Below are positions 1 to 10,235 of a stretch of 64,000 nt of DNA, piece by piece; the stretch's first letter is position 1, and each line of letters starts with the position of its first letter. The translations under genes and the position numbers were made by a program. Source of the stretch: Flavobacterium okayamense. GTDB lineage: Bacteria; Bacteroidota; Bacteroidia; Flavobacteriales; Flavobacteriaceae. The stretch is from assembly GCF_019702945.1 (NCBI RefSeq), contig NZ_AP024749.1, forward strand, positions 1,302,001 through 1,366,000, written 5' to 3'. Under the pieces are notes generated by a model, which worked only from the letters and a program-made list of their open reading frames with translations, made no database searches and had not been told where the DNA came from.

Positions 1-290
1 ACGAATTGGGGTCAATTTTGCGTGAAGCCTTACTTTGGGAAAAAAGCGCTAATCAATCTACAACAGAATATATGAATCCTGATGTTTCGTTTACGGCTCG
101 AGAGATTGATATTATAAAATTAGCTGCAAAGGAATATAGTAGTAGAGAAATAGCTGATGAATTAAATATTGCCCAGCGAACTGTTGAAACACATCGACGT
201 CATTTAATGGAGAAGACAGAATCTAAAAACATCATTGGAGTTGTGGTTTATGCCCTAAAATATAATTTAGTAAAACTAAACGAAATTTAA
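1..290 (+). CDS. LuxR/NarL-type response regulator, C-terminal part
   Basis: Only the 3' end of the gene is in the window; the frame is open to the left edge, so the real start lies outside. The visible part is a GerE/LuxR helix-turn-helix, with the typical FTAREIDIIKLAAKEYSSREI segment followed by the recognition helix region AQRTVETHRRHLMEK. Proteins of this kind are usually DNA-binding response regulators with an N-terminal receiver domain, which cannot be seen here. It converges with the outer-membrane gene on the other strand, with stop codons adjacent. The target genes are unknown. Confidence 0.85.
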   Translation, partial: ELGSILREALLWEKSANQSTTEYMNPDVSFTAREIDIIKLAAKEYSSREIADELNIAQRTVETHRRHLMEKTESKNIIGVVVYALKYNLVKLNEI

Positions 291-2141
291 CTACTCGTAA
301 TTAATGTAATAAGGTTTACTGATTTGAAAGTCCGAAATGGATAAATCAGAATTTTCAAAAGAATTTGTTTTAAAAATATTATTTCCGTCAAAAGGAATAC
401 TTGGATAGTAAGAGAAAGAAATTTGGAAACTATTAAAAACCAAGTAATCATTATTAATAAGAAATCCAATACTAAATTTTGAAAAAATAGGTGTCTTTAA
501 AAATGAAACGTCATTGTTTATTAACGAACCAAATGTTGCGTTAAAATAAGGACTAAATCTAAAGCCATTCCAATTTCCAGGTGTATAAGTTTGTGTTTGT
601 AAATTTAACACCCATTTTTGAGTTCCTGTAATAGGGCTGCTAAAGCCTTCTATTCCCATATTGTTGTTTAGCGTTAACAAATCTTTTTCAGAATTTAAAC
701 GATTGTTGCCCCAAGTAAAACTTGGCTTGACAAATTGACGCATTTTCCATCTTCCTAATGGAATTAAATTAGTAAAATAATTGAATTCAAATTTTATTGC
801 TGATTGTTCTGCTTTTCCGCTGTTAAAATATGAACCAAATTCAGTAGACCCACTTAAATAACCAAAAGAATATTTCCTGCCATAAGCAATTTTTGAACCT
901 AGATATAATCGGTTAATTCCGAATTTTTCTTGATTTCCAAATGTTAATGCGTAGGTTTCTCCATAAGGAATATCTTCTATGATGTCGTAATTGAAAAGAA
1001 ATTTATCTTGATAATATTGACGCGAAGAAACACCAATTAACCCAATAATATTCTTCTCATTCGAATAATAATTATATAAATCAATTGTAGGTTCTGGTTT
1101 TCTTTTATAAATCCTCTTGTTGAATGTTAATGAAGTAATCAAACGTGTTGTTCGACTTTTATATGAGTTGTCATTATGAATTTTAAAAGAACGACCTATC
1201 CAATAATCCTCATATTGTGATTTTGTGTCTTGTACTACAATACTATCAGCAATAACTTGATCAAATGAATATTTTTGTGTTGCATTTTGAAAATTAGCAC
1301 CAAAAGCCCACTTTGTTAATGGCGAATAAAACCCTCTGTTAATACCAACTGTTCTGTTGCTATTTTTATCGAAATCATTATTGTAACGAAGATCAATTGA
1401 AATAAAAGTATTCTTAATATTGTTAATAGAATATCGAGATGAAATTGTTTTTTGATGATCTTCAAAACGATATTTATATGTTCCGCTTATTTGATGACCA
1501 AGACCTAATAGATTTCTTTCGGTTAGCTTAACATCTCCTTGGTTAGTAGATAAGTTTCCGTTTGGTAATAAGCTCCAAGAGTCTAAAACTTTCACAGAAA
1601 CATCAACAGTATCAGCTGAGTTTGTTGGTAAAATTTCAATTTGGGTTCGTCGTGTATACCTCTGGCGTCTAATTAAACGTTCAGATTCAACAATTTTTAA
1701 AGAATCATACTCTTCATATTCTTTAAATAATAACAAATTCTTTATTGTAAATTTTCGAGTTTTAATATGTGTCGAATTGCCAATTTTCTCGATTTTTTTC
1801 CTTGGTTTTTTCAAAGTGTCATTTAATGAATAACCAAAGGGATCATAACTATCTATATAAATATTACGAATAATTTTCCCTTTGTGTTTTATATGATTAA
1901 TTTCGGGTTTAGTATTTTTAGGAGAAACTTGAGAACTCGGCTTTTTTTGTAAAGCTCTCTTATTAAAAAACAAATGATAAAAGAATTCTGATGTTTTCGA
2001 CTTTCTTGAAAAATCGTAAATATTACGATATACTTTTGTAGAATCTTTTATCTCTTCACTATTTTGACTGTAAGAAATAGTATTCATTAAAAGTAAAAGA
2101 ATAAGGGGTAGAATTAAATTATATATTTTTTTGATTTTCAT
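291..2141 (-). CDS. Outer-membrane beta-barrel protein with POTRA-like domain
   Basis: 616 aa with a Sec signal peptide (hydrophobic residues 9-24, cleavage near SYSQ). Residues about 88-190 look like a POTRA domain (KIIRNIYIDSYDPFGYS start), followed by an ERNLLGLGHQ stretch that is typical of the first barrel strands in BamA/TamA-type proteins. The remainder alternates aromatic and polar residues, as expected of a beta-barrel, and ends in YYINYE. The likely location is the outer membrane. A role in protein or lipid insertion is family inference only; there is one POTRA, not the five of BamA, so this is not BamA itself. Confidence 0.7.
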   Translation of the reverse strand: MKIKKIYNLILPLILLLLMNTISYSQNSEEIKDSTKVYRNIYDFSRKSKTSEFFYHLFFNKRALQKKPSSQVSPKNTKPEINHIKHKGKIIRNIYIDSYDPFGYSLNDTLKKPRKKIEKIGNSTHIKTRKFTIKNLLLFKEYEEYDSLKIVESERLIRRQRYTRRTQIEILPTNSADTVDVSVKVLDSWSLLPNGNLSTNQGDVKLTERNLLGLGHQISGTYKYRFEDHQKTISSRYSINNIKNTFISIDLRYNNDFDKNSNRTVGINRGFYSPLTKWAFGANFQNATQKYSFDQVIADSIVVQDTKSQYEDYWIGRSFKIHNDNSYKSRTTRLITSLTFNKRIYKRKPEPTIDLYNYYSNEKNIIGLIGVSSRQYYQDKFLFNYDIIEDIPYGETYALTFGNQEKFGINRLYLGSKIAYGRKYSFGYLSGSTEFGSYFNSGKAEQSAIKFEFNYFTNLIPLGRWKMRQFVKPSFTWGNNRLNSEKDLLTLNNNMGIEGFSSPITGTQKWVLNLQTQTYTPGNWNGFRFSPYFNATFGSLINNDVSFLKTPIFSKFSIGFLINNDYLVFNSFQISFSYYPSIPFDGNNIFKTNSFENSDLSISDFQISKPYYINYE

Positions 2142-2227
2142 TCAAAAAATGACATTCTAGTTGAAACGCTAAAATACTATAATAAAGTATTCCCTAATAA
2201 ATAAAATACTATCAAATTATTAGTGTT

Positions 2228-3001
2228 TCATTTTGTTAGCTTACAAAATAAATCTAATGTGTTTTTTGAATAAGGTTGTAAAGAATAATCTTGTGTAGTT
2301 ATTGTATTTACTAATTGATTGTTGTTTTTTAAAAGCTTCTTTCTGTTTAATCTATTTGCAAACTCATATGGGATTTTTAATAATCCCGATGGTAAATTTT
2401 GCTCCAAATTAAAAATATCAAATTTTAAAAACTTCTTAACAGATAAACTGTTTTTTAAATAATATTGATCTGTTTTAGGGTTTCCCTCTATGCCATTAAT
2501 CGAATAAACTTCAAAGTGATTTTTTACCAAATCCTCTAATTCGGAAAAATTAAACTCTTTAAAATGCCAGGGGTTTCTAGCTAAAGTTTTAATCTTATTT
2601 GGAGTTGATATAAATGCGATTCCATTTGGTTTTAACAAGCGATGAATTTCTTTAATAAACAAATTTACATCCTTAATATGCTCAATTACTTGAAACGATA
2701 TAATACAATCAAAACTGTTAGATTCTAATTCGGTTAAAGGCGGAATTTTTAATTTTAATGTTTTTACTTTAGGATATTGTTTAGCAATATATTTTAATGA
2801 AATCTTTGATTTATCAACTACTGTTAAAGTATTTACTTTATCTATAATGCGATTTATTCCATAACCTTCTCCACAGCCAATTTCTAGTACATCGCCGTAT
2901 AATTGACTAGAAACAATTTCATAAGCCTTAACCGTCCTTTGGTATAAAGGATTGTCAGATTTTATGGAAGATGATGTTACTTCTGTTGAGAATAAAAACA
3001 T
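2228..3001 (-). CDS. Class I SAM-dependent methyltransferase
   Basis: 257 aa. Motif I, VLEIGCGEGYG, is at residues 38-48 and binds S-adenosylmethionine; a later FDCIISFQVIEHI motif and HRLLKPNGIAFISTPN are typical of UbiE/SmtA-type methyltransferases. The substrate cannot be read from the sequence. It starts 2 bp after the stop of the DUF2723 gene and is therefore very probably co-transcribed with it, which suggests a cell-surface or glycan-linked role, though this is inference. Confidence 0.85.
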   Translation of the reverse strand: MFLFSTEVTSSSIKSDNPLYQRTVKAYEIVSSQLYGDVLEIGCGEGYGINRIIDKVNTLTVVDKSKISLKYIAKQYPKVKTLKLKIPPLTELESNSFDCIISFQVIEHIKDVNLFIKEIHRLLKPNGIAFISTPNKIKTLARNPWHFKEFNFSELEDLVKNHFEVYSINGIEGNPKTDQYYLKNSLSVKKFLKFDIFNLEQNLPSGLLKIPYEFANRLNRKKLLKNNNQLVNTITTQDYSLQPYSKNTLDLFCKLTK

Positions 3002-3003
3002 AA

Positions 3004-6000
3004 TTAATACGGCCAGTTTTTAATTTTCCAGTGATTAAAATAAGTCATAAAATTAGTAAACTCCAAGGGATTTATCTCTAATGAATTTGCGTCTCCAGGA
3101 TATTGTTGAAGCATTTGTGAATACATATTCATTAATTTTTCACCTTGTTTAACATTAATGATTGGGTTTTTTGGATTAAAAGAAGTAATCCAGTTTAATT
3201 CGTTCCAAATATTGTTAATGGCCAGGTTACAAATTTGCATTCCTTTTTCTTTTTCTCCAATTCTAAAGTATAATCTTCCTAAAGCAAAAGCATATTGTTT
3301 GTAAAGAACTTTCTCATTTGGCAATAAGTTGATACAATTATCTAAAATTGTTTTTGCTTCATTTATTTTTCCTTCTTCAGCTAAAGCTTGTGCTAAAAAG
3401 TAATAGTTTCGTCTAATTATTGATTGCGAATATTCAATTGTTTCACTTTCAATAATTTCATTTTGATTAAAAATTCCGTTAAATGTAATTTCATTATTTA
3501 AAAGCGGAAACATATTTTCAGTGTCAACTATTTTAGGATTTAATCCTTTTTCTTTTCGTATTATTGGATATAATATCTCAACAAATCCATTTTGAATAGT
3601 ATGATTTTGTAAGCCAATATAATGATCGGTTTTACCATTTACACTAAAACAGATTGGTCTTTGCGTTAGGTTGTTTTGAATAATATCAAGTAATATTAAT
3701 TCATTTATTTGATAGAATTCTTTTGTAAATCGCCATTCTATATTGGTGATGAATTTTGCATTTAGCTTCTCTGTGTTAATGAGGTTGCTATATGCAATTT
3801 TTGAAGAGTCAATTTGAATGTTAAATATATCATTTGGAATATAGTGTTGTTGTTTTCCATTCCAATTTATAGTTGATTTTTCATTGTTTAGAAATCCGAT
3901 TAAATCATTTACATTAATAGATTGGTTCGTTTCCTTTTGAAAAGGAATTAATTTTGATTTACCTTCAATATAAATGTTTTTAGTTAAGGAATGATTTACA
4001 GGTAAAGCATTAAAATTTTTAGAATTTAATTTATCAATGAAAAATTCTAAATTTAGTTGGTCAAAGTTAATTATTCTTACATCAGTTCTAAAATTTTCAA
4101 CCTCTTGTAAATACCATAATGAAAATGAAAAATTGTCACCATTTGTAATTAATATAGCATTTTGTGGGCATGATTGTAAATAAGCTTTTCCTAAATCATA
4201 AGCAAAAGTATCTTTTGAACGTTGATGATTGTCAAAATTTTTTGCCAATAATTGAATTGGTGCAAAAAGTGAAACAATAATTGTTGCAAAAGCTAATTTG
4301 ATTTTTTTATTCTTAAAGAACGTCAACCATTTTATTATTTGAATAAGAGAAAGTCCAACCCATAATGAAAAAATGATAAAAGAGCCTAAAAAGATATAAT
4401 CACGTTCTCGTATTAAAATACTTTCGGGTAATGGATTAACGTAAATTATAATTCCAATTCCAAAAGTTAGAAAGAACAATAATGTTACTAATAAAAATGT
4501 TCTACTTTTTCGAATTGCAAATAAACCTATTAAGCCTAATATAAATGGTAAGAAATAATATCCATCATTACTTTTATCTTTTTTGTAAGCTTCGGGTGTG
4601 ATAATTTCTTCGCCAATTCTAAATTTATCAAATGTATTAATTCCACTTTTCCAATTTCCATTAAAAATGTCTCCTGTACCTTTAATTGTGTTTTGTCGAC
4701 CTATAAAGTTCCATCCTAAATATCTAAAGTAAAGCCAGTTGATTTGATAATTATAAAAAAAAGCCAAATTCTCAGAAAAAGTAGGCTTTAAAATTTCTTG
4801 TATTTTACCTTTAATTGAATAATTAAATTTTTCTCCATTAATGGTAGCCCAGTTTCTGTAACCTATCGAACTAACAGAATTTTGACTGTACATTCTTGGA
4901 AACAACATTTTAAATTCATCTGCATAATTTGGGATGCTATAATACCCATCATCTACAACTTCGTATTTCTTTGTTATATCATTATAAGAGGTTATTTTTC
5001 TTCCATCAACAAAAGGAGTAATCTTGTCTAAAGGAGCATTGAAGGATGTTCCGTAAAGTAATGGAATTTTATCAACGCCAAATTGTTTAGCTTGTATATA
5101 ATTTAATAAATCATTGCTTGATTTTATTTGGTATGAAAAGGGAGTTGAAACATTATTTCTTAAAATGGGTAGCAAATAAGAGCTTCCTCCAATAAAAAAA
5201 AGTAATGTTGATAAAACAATAAATTTTAATTTGTTGTTTTTAACTTTTAAAAGAAGAACAAAGCAAATAGATAAAAGTCCTAGAATAGAAATTAATAAGC
5301 CTGAATTTACTGGGAAGCTGAATCTATTCACTAAGAAAATATCTAAAACGGAAGATGTTTTTAAAAAACCCTGAATTCCAAAAAGATAAATACAAAAAAA
5401 TAAAATAACCGATGCGAGTAAATAAATCCCAATGAATTTCCAATTTTCGTTTTTCTTTTTATGAGCATAAAGTACTGATAAAGGAACAATCACAGAAAGA
5501 TTTATTAAATGGACACCTACTGAAATACCTAATAAAAAACTGAAAAATAAAATTAATCTTTTAGATTTTTTTTCATCTTTTGACTGACTCCACAATAAAG
5601 CAATATAAAAAGATAGTAACAATAAAAAACTTGAAAGTGTATAAACTTCGGTTTCGGTTGAAGCTGTCCAAAAACTAGTTGAAAAGGCAAGGGTTAAAGC
5701 ACTAATCGTTCCTGAGCTGATTGAAATCCATTTTGAATATAAACTATCATTCTGCATTTTACTGCAAACCATATACGATATTTTGAATAAGAAAACTACT
5801 GTAAGTGAACCAAATAAAGAAGAAATTAAATTACAAATTAAAGCACTCCATGTGACCGGGAAAAAAAGTAAAATAAAGCTACTTAATAAGGTATAAAAAG
5901 GCGCTCCGGGTGAATGTGTTGCCTCTAGATTTAGGTTAGTAGTTATAAACTCAGAACTGTCCCAAAAATTTATTGTCCTAGAAGCTGTGAATGTATAGAC

Positions 6001-6054
6001 CGAAAATGTAAATATAAAAATTAATAAAGAAGTAAAGTTTTCGGTTTTTTTCAT
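3004..6054 (-). CDS. DUF2723 membrane protein (PMT-like glycosyltransferase fold)
   Basis: The frame is open from 6132, but the ATG at 6054 (MKKTENFTSLL) gives the normal family N-terminus, so this start is chosen (1016 aa). The TINFWDSSEFITT segment with acidic residues after the first membrane helix, then ATHSPGAPFYTLL, is typical of DUF2723, a family related to protein O-mannosyltransferases. About 12 hydrophobic helices precede a long soluble region, and a TPR-like helical repeat lies near the C-terminus (NYYFLAQALAEEGKINEA onward). A sugar-transfer role at the membrane is inferred from the fold; the sugar and acceptor are unknown. Confidence 0.8.
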   Translation of the reverse strand: MKKTENFTSLLIFIFTFSVYTFTASRTINFWDSSEFITTNLNLEATHSPGAPFYTLLSSFILLFFPVTWSALICNLISSLFGSLTVVFLFKISYMVCSKMQNDSLYSKWISISSGTISALTLAFSTSFWTASTETEVYTLSSFLLLLSFYIALLWSQSKDEKKSKRLILFFSFLLGISVGVHLINLSVIVPLSVLYAHKKKNENWKFIGIYLLASVILFFCIYLFGIQGFLKTSSVLDIFLVNRFSFPVNSGLLISILGLLSICFVLLLKVKNNKLKFIVLSTLLFFIGGSSYLLPILRNNVSTPFSYQIKSSNDLLNYIQAKQFGVDKIPLLYGTSFNAPLDKITPFVDGRKITSYNDITKKYEVVDDGYYSIPNYADEFKMLFPRMYSQNSVSSIGYRNWATINGEKFNYSIKGKIQEILKPTFSENLAFFYNYQINWLYFRYLGWNFIGRQNTIKGTGDIFNGNWKSGINTFDKFRIGEEIITPEAYKKDKSNDGYYFLPFILGLIGLFAIRKSRTFLLVTLLFFLTFGIGIIIYVNPLPESILIRERDYIFLGSFIIFSLWVGLSLIQIIKWLTFFKNKKIKLAFATIIVSLFAPIQLLAKNFDNHQRSKDTFAYDLGKAYLQSCPQNAILITNGDNFSFSLWYLQEVENFRTDVRIINFDQLNLEFFIDKLNSKNFNALPVNHSLTKNIYIEGKSKLIPFQKETNQSINVNDLIGFLNNEKSTINWNGKQQHYIPNDIFNIQIDSSKIAYSNLINTEKLNAKFITNIEWRFTKEFYQINELILLDIIQNNLTQRPICFSVNGKTDHYIGLQNHTIQNGFVEILYPIIRKEKGLNPKIVDTENMFPLLNNEITFNGIFNQNEIIESETIEYSQSIIRRNYYFLAQALAEEGKINEAKTILDNCINLLPNEKVLYKQYAFALGRLYFRIGEKEKGMQICNLAINNIWNELNWITSFNPKNPIINVKQGEKLMNMYSQMLQQYPGDANSLEINPLEFTNFMTYFNHWKIKNWPY

Positions 6055-6168
6055 AATGAATAAAAATATGGTGGTGCAATTTAATAGAAAATTATCAAAA
6101 AAGTTGTTGTATTTAATCGGAAAAAAAAGCATTTGATAGATAAAAGCGCTTTCTGTTGTTAAAAAAGT

Positions 6169-6176
6169 TAACTTTG
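6169..6176 (+). promoter_or_regulatory. Bacteroidota-type -7 box (TAACTTTG) for the repeat protein
   Basis: TAACTTTG matches the TAnnTTTG -7 element of the primary sigma factor in this phylum and lies 35 bp before the ATG at 6211. I did not find a convincing -33 TTTG partner at the usual spacing, so the call rests on the -7 element and position. Confidence 0.5.
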
Positions 6177-6210
6177 CAACAATCTAACCGCATATTTTAA
6201 CTTAAAAACA

Positions 6211-8304
6211 ATGAAAAAAATTTTACTAGTTTCATGTTTACTAACAACCTTTTTAGGTCTATCGCAAACATTAAATGAAGTTCAAGGAACAGGTTCTGGA
6301 GTTAGTATAACTTCAGGAGATTACAACACTTTCTACGGAGATAGCTCTGGTGCTTTAACAACTTCTGGTTCACAAAATACTTTTGTAGGGTATCAATCAG
6401 GTAGAAGTAATACTACTTCTGAAGGTGTATTTATAGGATATACAGCTGGTTATAATAATACAACTGGTTTTGACAATACTTTTATTGGTCATCAAGCAGG
6501 ATATTCAAATGTTACTGCTGGGGATAATGTATTTATTGGAACGGAGTCTGGTGAAATGAATACTACAGGCTACGATAATACTTTCGTAGGTGAAGAGTCA
6601 GGTACTAGTAATACAACAGGTTATGAAAATACTTTTATTGGTGAAGATGCTGGATTTAGTAATACTACAGGTTATAAAAACGTATTTGTAGGTAATGAGG
6701 CAGGTATTTCAGCAAATGTAGGGTATAGAAATGTTGCAGTAGGTAGTGAGGCAATGAGTGATGTAGATGATGGTCATCATAATACGTCTATTGGAGATTC
6801 TTCTGCAATTGATGTTGGAGATGGTATTTATAATACAATGGTAGGTGCAGCATCTGGTGTTGCTACTGAATGGGCAGATTTTAACACTTTTGTTGGGGCA
6901 ATGTCAGGTTGGGACAATAATAGAACAAACTCTCTTACTAATGCAAATAGAAATACATATGTAGGAATGTTGTCAGGTGCTTCAAATAGAGAAGGTGAAG
7001 ATAATGTTGGAATGGGAGCTTTTTCAGGATATGGTAGAGCATCTGGAGTAACATCTAATAGTAATTTTACTAGTTGGAGTGGAAATACTAATAGAAACAG
7101 AACTACGTTTATTGGTTCTCAAGCTATAGCTGCTCAAAATGATGCAATAACTATGGGCTATTATTCTTATAATGAAGGTCAGTATGCTATCGGTATAGGA
7201 AATGAAGGAAATATGCAAAATGCTGTTGGAGCTATTGGGATGGGATATCAGTTTCAAACTACAGACAATTCAGATTATTCAATCGCAATTGGAAATCAAG
7301 TAAATGTTGCACAATCTAACGCTGTTGGTATTGGTTCAGGAGTGATTGTAGAAAATGTAGGTGCTATAGCTATAGGTAATGGAGCTTCATCTACAAATCC
7401 AAGTGCATTGAATCCAACATATAATATTGCTATAGGTTATAACGCAAATGTTCAAGGTTTCAATTCAGTAGCTATTGGTAATGCTGCAACAGCAGTTAAC
7501 GATAATACAATGGTTTTAGGTGGAGTTACAAATCCTTTAAGTGTAGGTGTTGGTACAGACACACCTAATGCAAATGCATCATTAGATTTAGCAGATACAA
7601 ATAAAGGATTTCAAGTAAACCGTATGCCAACAGCCAATAGAACAACGCTTGAAGGTGGTCTAACAACAACAGATGCAGGTTTAATGGTTTTTGATACAGA
7701 TGATAAGATTTTATATGTTTGGGATGGAGCTGCTTGGTCTACTTCAACAATTGATATTCAAGCTTTATCTGATTTAGAAGATAGAGTTGAAGCGTTAGAA
7801 GATGCAGCAGACGGTTCGGGAACTGATATGACTCCAGAAATGTTCAATTATCAAACAGCTATTAAAGACACAAATGGAGATGCAATTGCGAACCAAAGTG
7901 TTTCTTTTAGAATTAGTATTCTAGAAACTACAAATTCGGGTACAGTAATTTATGAAGAAACACATTCAACTACTACATCTCAATATGGTATAGTGAATTT
8001 TCAAATCGGTAGTGGTTCAGTTACAAGTGGTGACTTTACAACAATTGATTGGGCGGGAGATTTACACTTTGTTAAAGTAGAGGCAGATGTAACAGGAGGT
8101 TCTAGTTATACTACACTTGGAACAACACAATTAATTAGTGTTCCTTATGCGTTACACTCTAAAACAGCAGATAGATTGTCTGGTTATTCTGGAAGTACTT
8201 TAAAAACAAGTTTAGATGATAAAGACAACAGAATTAAGACTCTTGAAGATGAAGTTAAAGAATTGAAAAAATTAGTAAATCAATTAATTCAATCTAAAAA
8301 CTAA
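6211..8304 (+). CDS. Repeat-rich exported surface protein with C-terminal coiled coil
   Basis: 697 aa with a Sec signal peptide (MKKILLVSCLLTTFLGLSQ). From about residue 30 to 175 it carries tandem repeats of about 17 residues, core NTFIGxxAGxSNTTGYx, followed by degenerate copies (NTYVGMLSG, IAIGNGA, NIAIGYNA) to about residue 430. The pattern recalls the left-handed beta-roll of YadA-type trimeric adhesin heads. A Bacteroidota-type module follows (FNYQTAIKDTNGDAIANQ onward), then a heptad coiled coil, RIKTLEDEVKELKKLVNQL. There is no YadA membrane anchor and no obvious T9SS tail. It is followed 20 bp later by a T9SS-cargo gene, so the two may act together at the surface. Confidence 0.7.
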   Translation: MKKILLVSCLLTTFLGLSQTLNEVQGTGSGVSITSGDYNTFYGDSSGALTTSGSQNTFVGYQSGRSNTTSEGVFIGYTAGYNNTTGFDNTFIGHQAGYSNVTAGDNVFIGTESGEMNTTGYDNTFVGEESGTSNTTGYENTFIGEDAGFSNTTGYKNVFVGNEAGISANVGYRNVAVGSEAMSDVDDGHHNTSIGDSSAIDVGDGIYNTMVGAASGVATEWADFNTFVGAMSGWDNNRTNSLTNANRNTYVGMLSGASNREGEDNVGMGAFSGYGRASGVTSNSNFTSWSGNTNRNRTTFIGSQAIAAQNDAITMGYYSYNEGQYAIGIGNEGNMQNAVGAIGMGYQFQTTDNSDYSIAIGNQVNVAQSNAVGIGSGVIVENVGAIAIGNGASSTNPSALNPTYNIAIGYNANVQGFNSVAIGNAATAVNDNTMVLGGVTNPLSVGVGTDTPNANASLDLADTNKGFQVNRMPTANRTTLEGGLTTTDAGLMVFDTDDKILYVWDGAAWSTSTIDIQALSDLEDRVEALEDAADGSGTDMTPEMFNYQTAIKDTNGDAIANQSVSFRISILETTNSGTVIYEETHSTTTSQYGIVNFQIGSGSVTSGDFTTIDWAGDLHFVKVEADVTGGSSYTTLGTTQLISVPYALHSKTADRLSGYSGSTLKTSLDDKDNRIKTLEDEVKELKKLVNQLIQSKN

Positions 8305-8324
8305 CTTGCCAAAATAATTTTATA

Positions 8325-10112
8325 ATGAATAAATTTTATTACTTAATTATTTCAATACTTCTTAGCTCGTTCTGTTTCTCGCAAACTATCGAAAGGGAAG
8401 TTGTGGCAAGTTCTGGAAACACTTTAACAACAGGTTCATATATGTTTGATTATACCATTGGAGAAGTTGTTATAAATGTTTCTACTGATGGAACCAACAC
8501 ATATAATCAAGGTTTTCAACAACCTAGAGATTTTATTTGTGGTGATAAGTCTAGTACTTGGGATGGTTTAGCTTGGAGTAATGGAGTTCCTGATTCAAAA
8601 ACAAAAGTCGTATTTACTGGTAATTACAATTCATCAGGAGATTTAGAAGCTTGTTCAGTTACAGTATCAAACGCTGCTTTAGTAACTTTTTCTAGTAACC
8701 ATACTTTGATAGTTGAAGGTAGTGTTACTGTTGATTTAGGGGCGTTACTTACTATTGAAAATAATGCTGCTTTAAGACAAATTAATGATGATGCCAATTC
8801 TGGAGATATAGTTTTGAATAGAGATTCAGCGCCAATGATTCGTTTAGATTATACTGCTTGGTCTTCTCCAGTATCGGGTCAACAATTATTAGCCTTTTCT
8901 CCAAATACTATTTTTACTCGTTTTTATGAGTATTTATATACAGGAACAACAACACCTACAGCCTATCAATCTGTTGATGCTACTTCAAATTTTGAAGTAG
9001 GAAAAGGATATATGATTCGTGTTGCAAATACCTGGTCGTCAACTGTTCCTACTGCATATAATGGGGTTTTTCAAGGTGTCCCTACTAATGGAGACGTAGT
9101 GCAAACCGTTGGTATGGGATATAATTTAATAGGTAATCCATATCCTTCTCCTGTAGATGCAGATATATTTTTAACAGATAATCCAAGTGTAGGAACGCTA
9201 TATTTTTGGACGCATACAGTACCTGCAAGTGGAGGTGTTTATCCGGTTAATAATTTTGCATCTTATACAACTTTAGGAGGAACAGCATCTGCTGCAGGCG
9301 GAGAAGTTCCTAATGGAATTATACAAAATGCTCAAGGATTTTATGTGCAAGCAACTTCCGCAGGAGATTTAAATTTTTTTAATACTCAAAGGGTTAACGC
9401 ATCATTGAGTTCACAATTTTTTAAAGCTACTGTTGAAAAACATAGATTTTGGTTAAATTTAAACGACAATGTTAATAATTATAATCAAATTCTTATTGGT
9501 TATGCTCAGAATGCGACAAATGGATTTGATAATTTAATTGATGGAAAAACTTTAGATAAATCAAATTCGATGATATATAACCTTATTGATAATGAGGAGT
9601 ATGTTATTCAAGGTAAAGCTTTGCCATTTAATGATAACGATGTTGTAGAATTAGGTTTTAAAGCGATAAATGATGGTGTTTATAATATTTCCTTTGAAAC
9701 ACAAGATGGTTTGTTTGAAACACAAAGCATTTATATACATGACAAGTATGAAGGAATCATTCACGATGTTAAATTAACCCCATATATTTTTACAAGTCAG
9801 TCAGGAGTTTTTAATGATCGATTTGAAGTTGTTTATAAAGATGGGTTGATTGATAATGATTTAGAGGATAATTCTAATGTTTTAAATGTTTTTTCGAATG
9901 ATAACGGATTAAATATTACTTCTTCTTTAATTAATTTAAATGAAGTAATTGTTTTTGATATTTTAGGGAGAAAATTATTTGAAAAGAAAAATATTAATAG
10001 TAATACGCTTCAGATAAAAAGTATTTTAACAAACAATATGACTTTGATAGTTAAAACAAAATTGACATCAGGTAAGATTGATACGAGGAAAATTATTTAT
10101 CAAATAAAATAA
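8325..10112 (+). CDS. Secreted protein with type IX secretion sorting domain
   Basis: 595 aa. A signal peptide (MNKFYYLIISILLSSFCFSQ) is followed by a region with GSYMFDYTIGEVVINVS and GFQQP, common at the N-terminus of flavobacterial T9SS cargo. The C-terminal 75 residues have the type A sorting-domain layout: a VLNVFSNDNGLNI strand, the motif VIVFDILGRKLFEKK and a final basic KIIYQIK. It should be exported by T9SS and anchored or released at the surface. The central region is not assigned; it has GNPYPSPVDAD, common in such cargo. Confidence 0.75.
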   Translation: MNKFYYLIISILLSSFCFSQTIEREVVASSGNTLTTGSYMFDYTIGEVVINVSTDGTNTYNQGFQQPRDFICGDKSSTWDGLAWSNGVPDSKTKVVFTGNYNSSGDLEACSVTVSNAALVTFSSNHTLIVEGSVTVDLGALLTIENNAALRQINDDANSGDIVLNRDSAPMIRLDYTAWSSPVSGQQLLAFSPNTIFTRFYEYLYTGTTTPTAYQSVDATSNFEVGKGYMIRVANTWSSTVPTAYNGVFQGVPTNGDVVQTVGMGYNLIGNPYPSPVDADIFLTDNPSVGTLYFWTHTVPASGGVYPVNNFASYTTLGGTASAAGGEVPNGIIQNAQGFYVQATSAGDLNFFNTQRVNASLSSQFFKATVEKHRFWLNLNDNVNNYNQILIGYAQNATNGFDNLIDGKTLDKSNSMIYNLIDNEEYVIQGKALPFNDNDVVELGFKAINDGVYNISFETQDGLFETQSIYIHDKYEGIIHDVKLTPYIFTSQSGVFNDRFEVVYKDGLIDNDLEDNSNVLNVFSNDNGLNITSSLINLNEVIVFDILGRKLFEKKNINSNTLQIKSILTNNMTLIVKTKLTSGKIDTRKIIYQIK

Positions 10113-10148
10113 AAAAAAGCCAGTCATTAATGACTGGCTTTTTTTTAT
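10111..10148 (+). terminator. Rho-independent terminator
   Basis: A perfect 24-bp palindrome (AAGCCAGTCATT/AATGACTGGCTT, 10117-10140) with an A tract before it and a T run after it. It closes the surface-protein pair and separates it from the YceI gene. Confidence 0.9.
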
Positions 10149-10235
10149 TTCTTAATCTAGATTAACTTCTGTTTATTTTTTAAATGTCAAATTTGCAATT
10201 GTAAAACGTGAAAAAAACAATTTAATATTTATACT

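Noticed and set aside
7024..7257. A minus-strand ORF opposite the repeat protein
   Set aside because: It is a low-complexity shadow of the repeats in the plus-strand gene.
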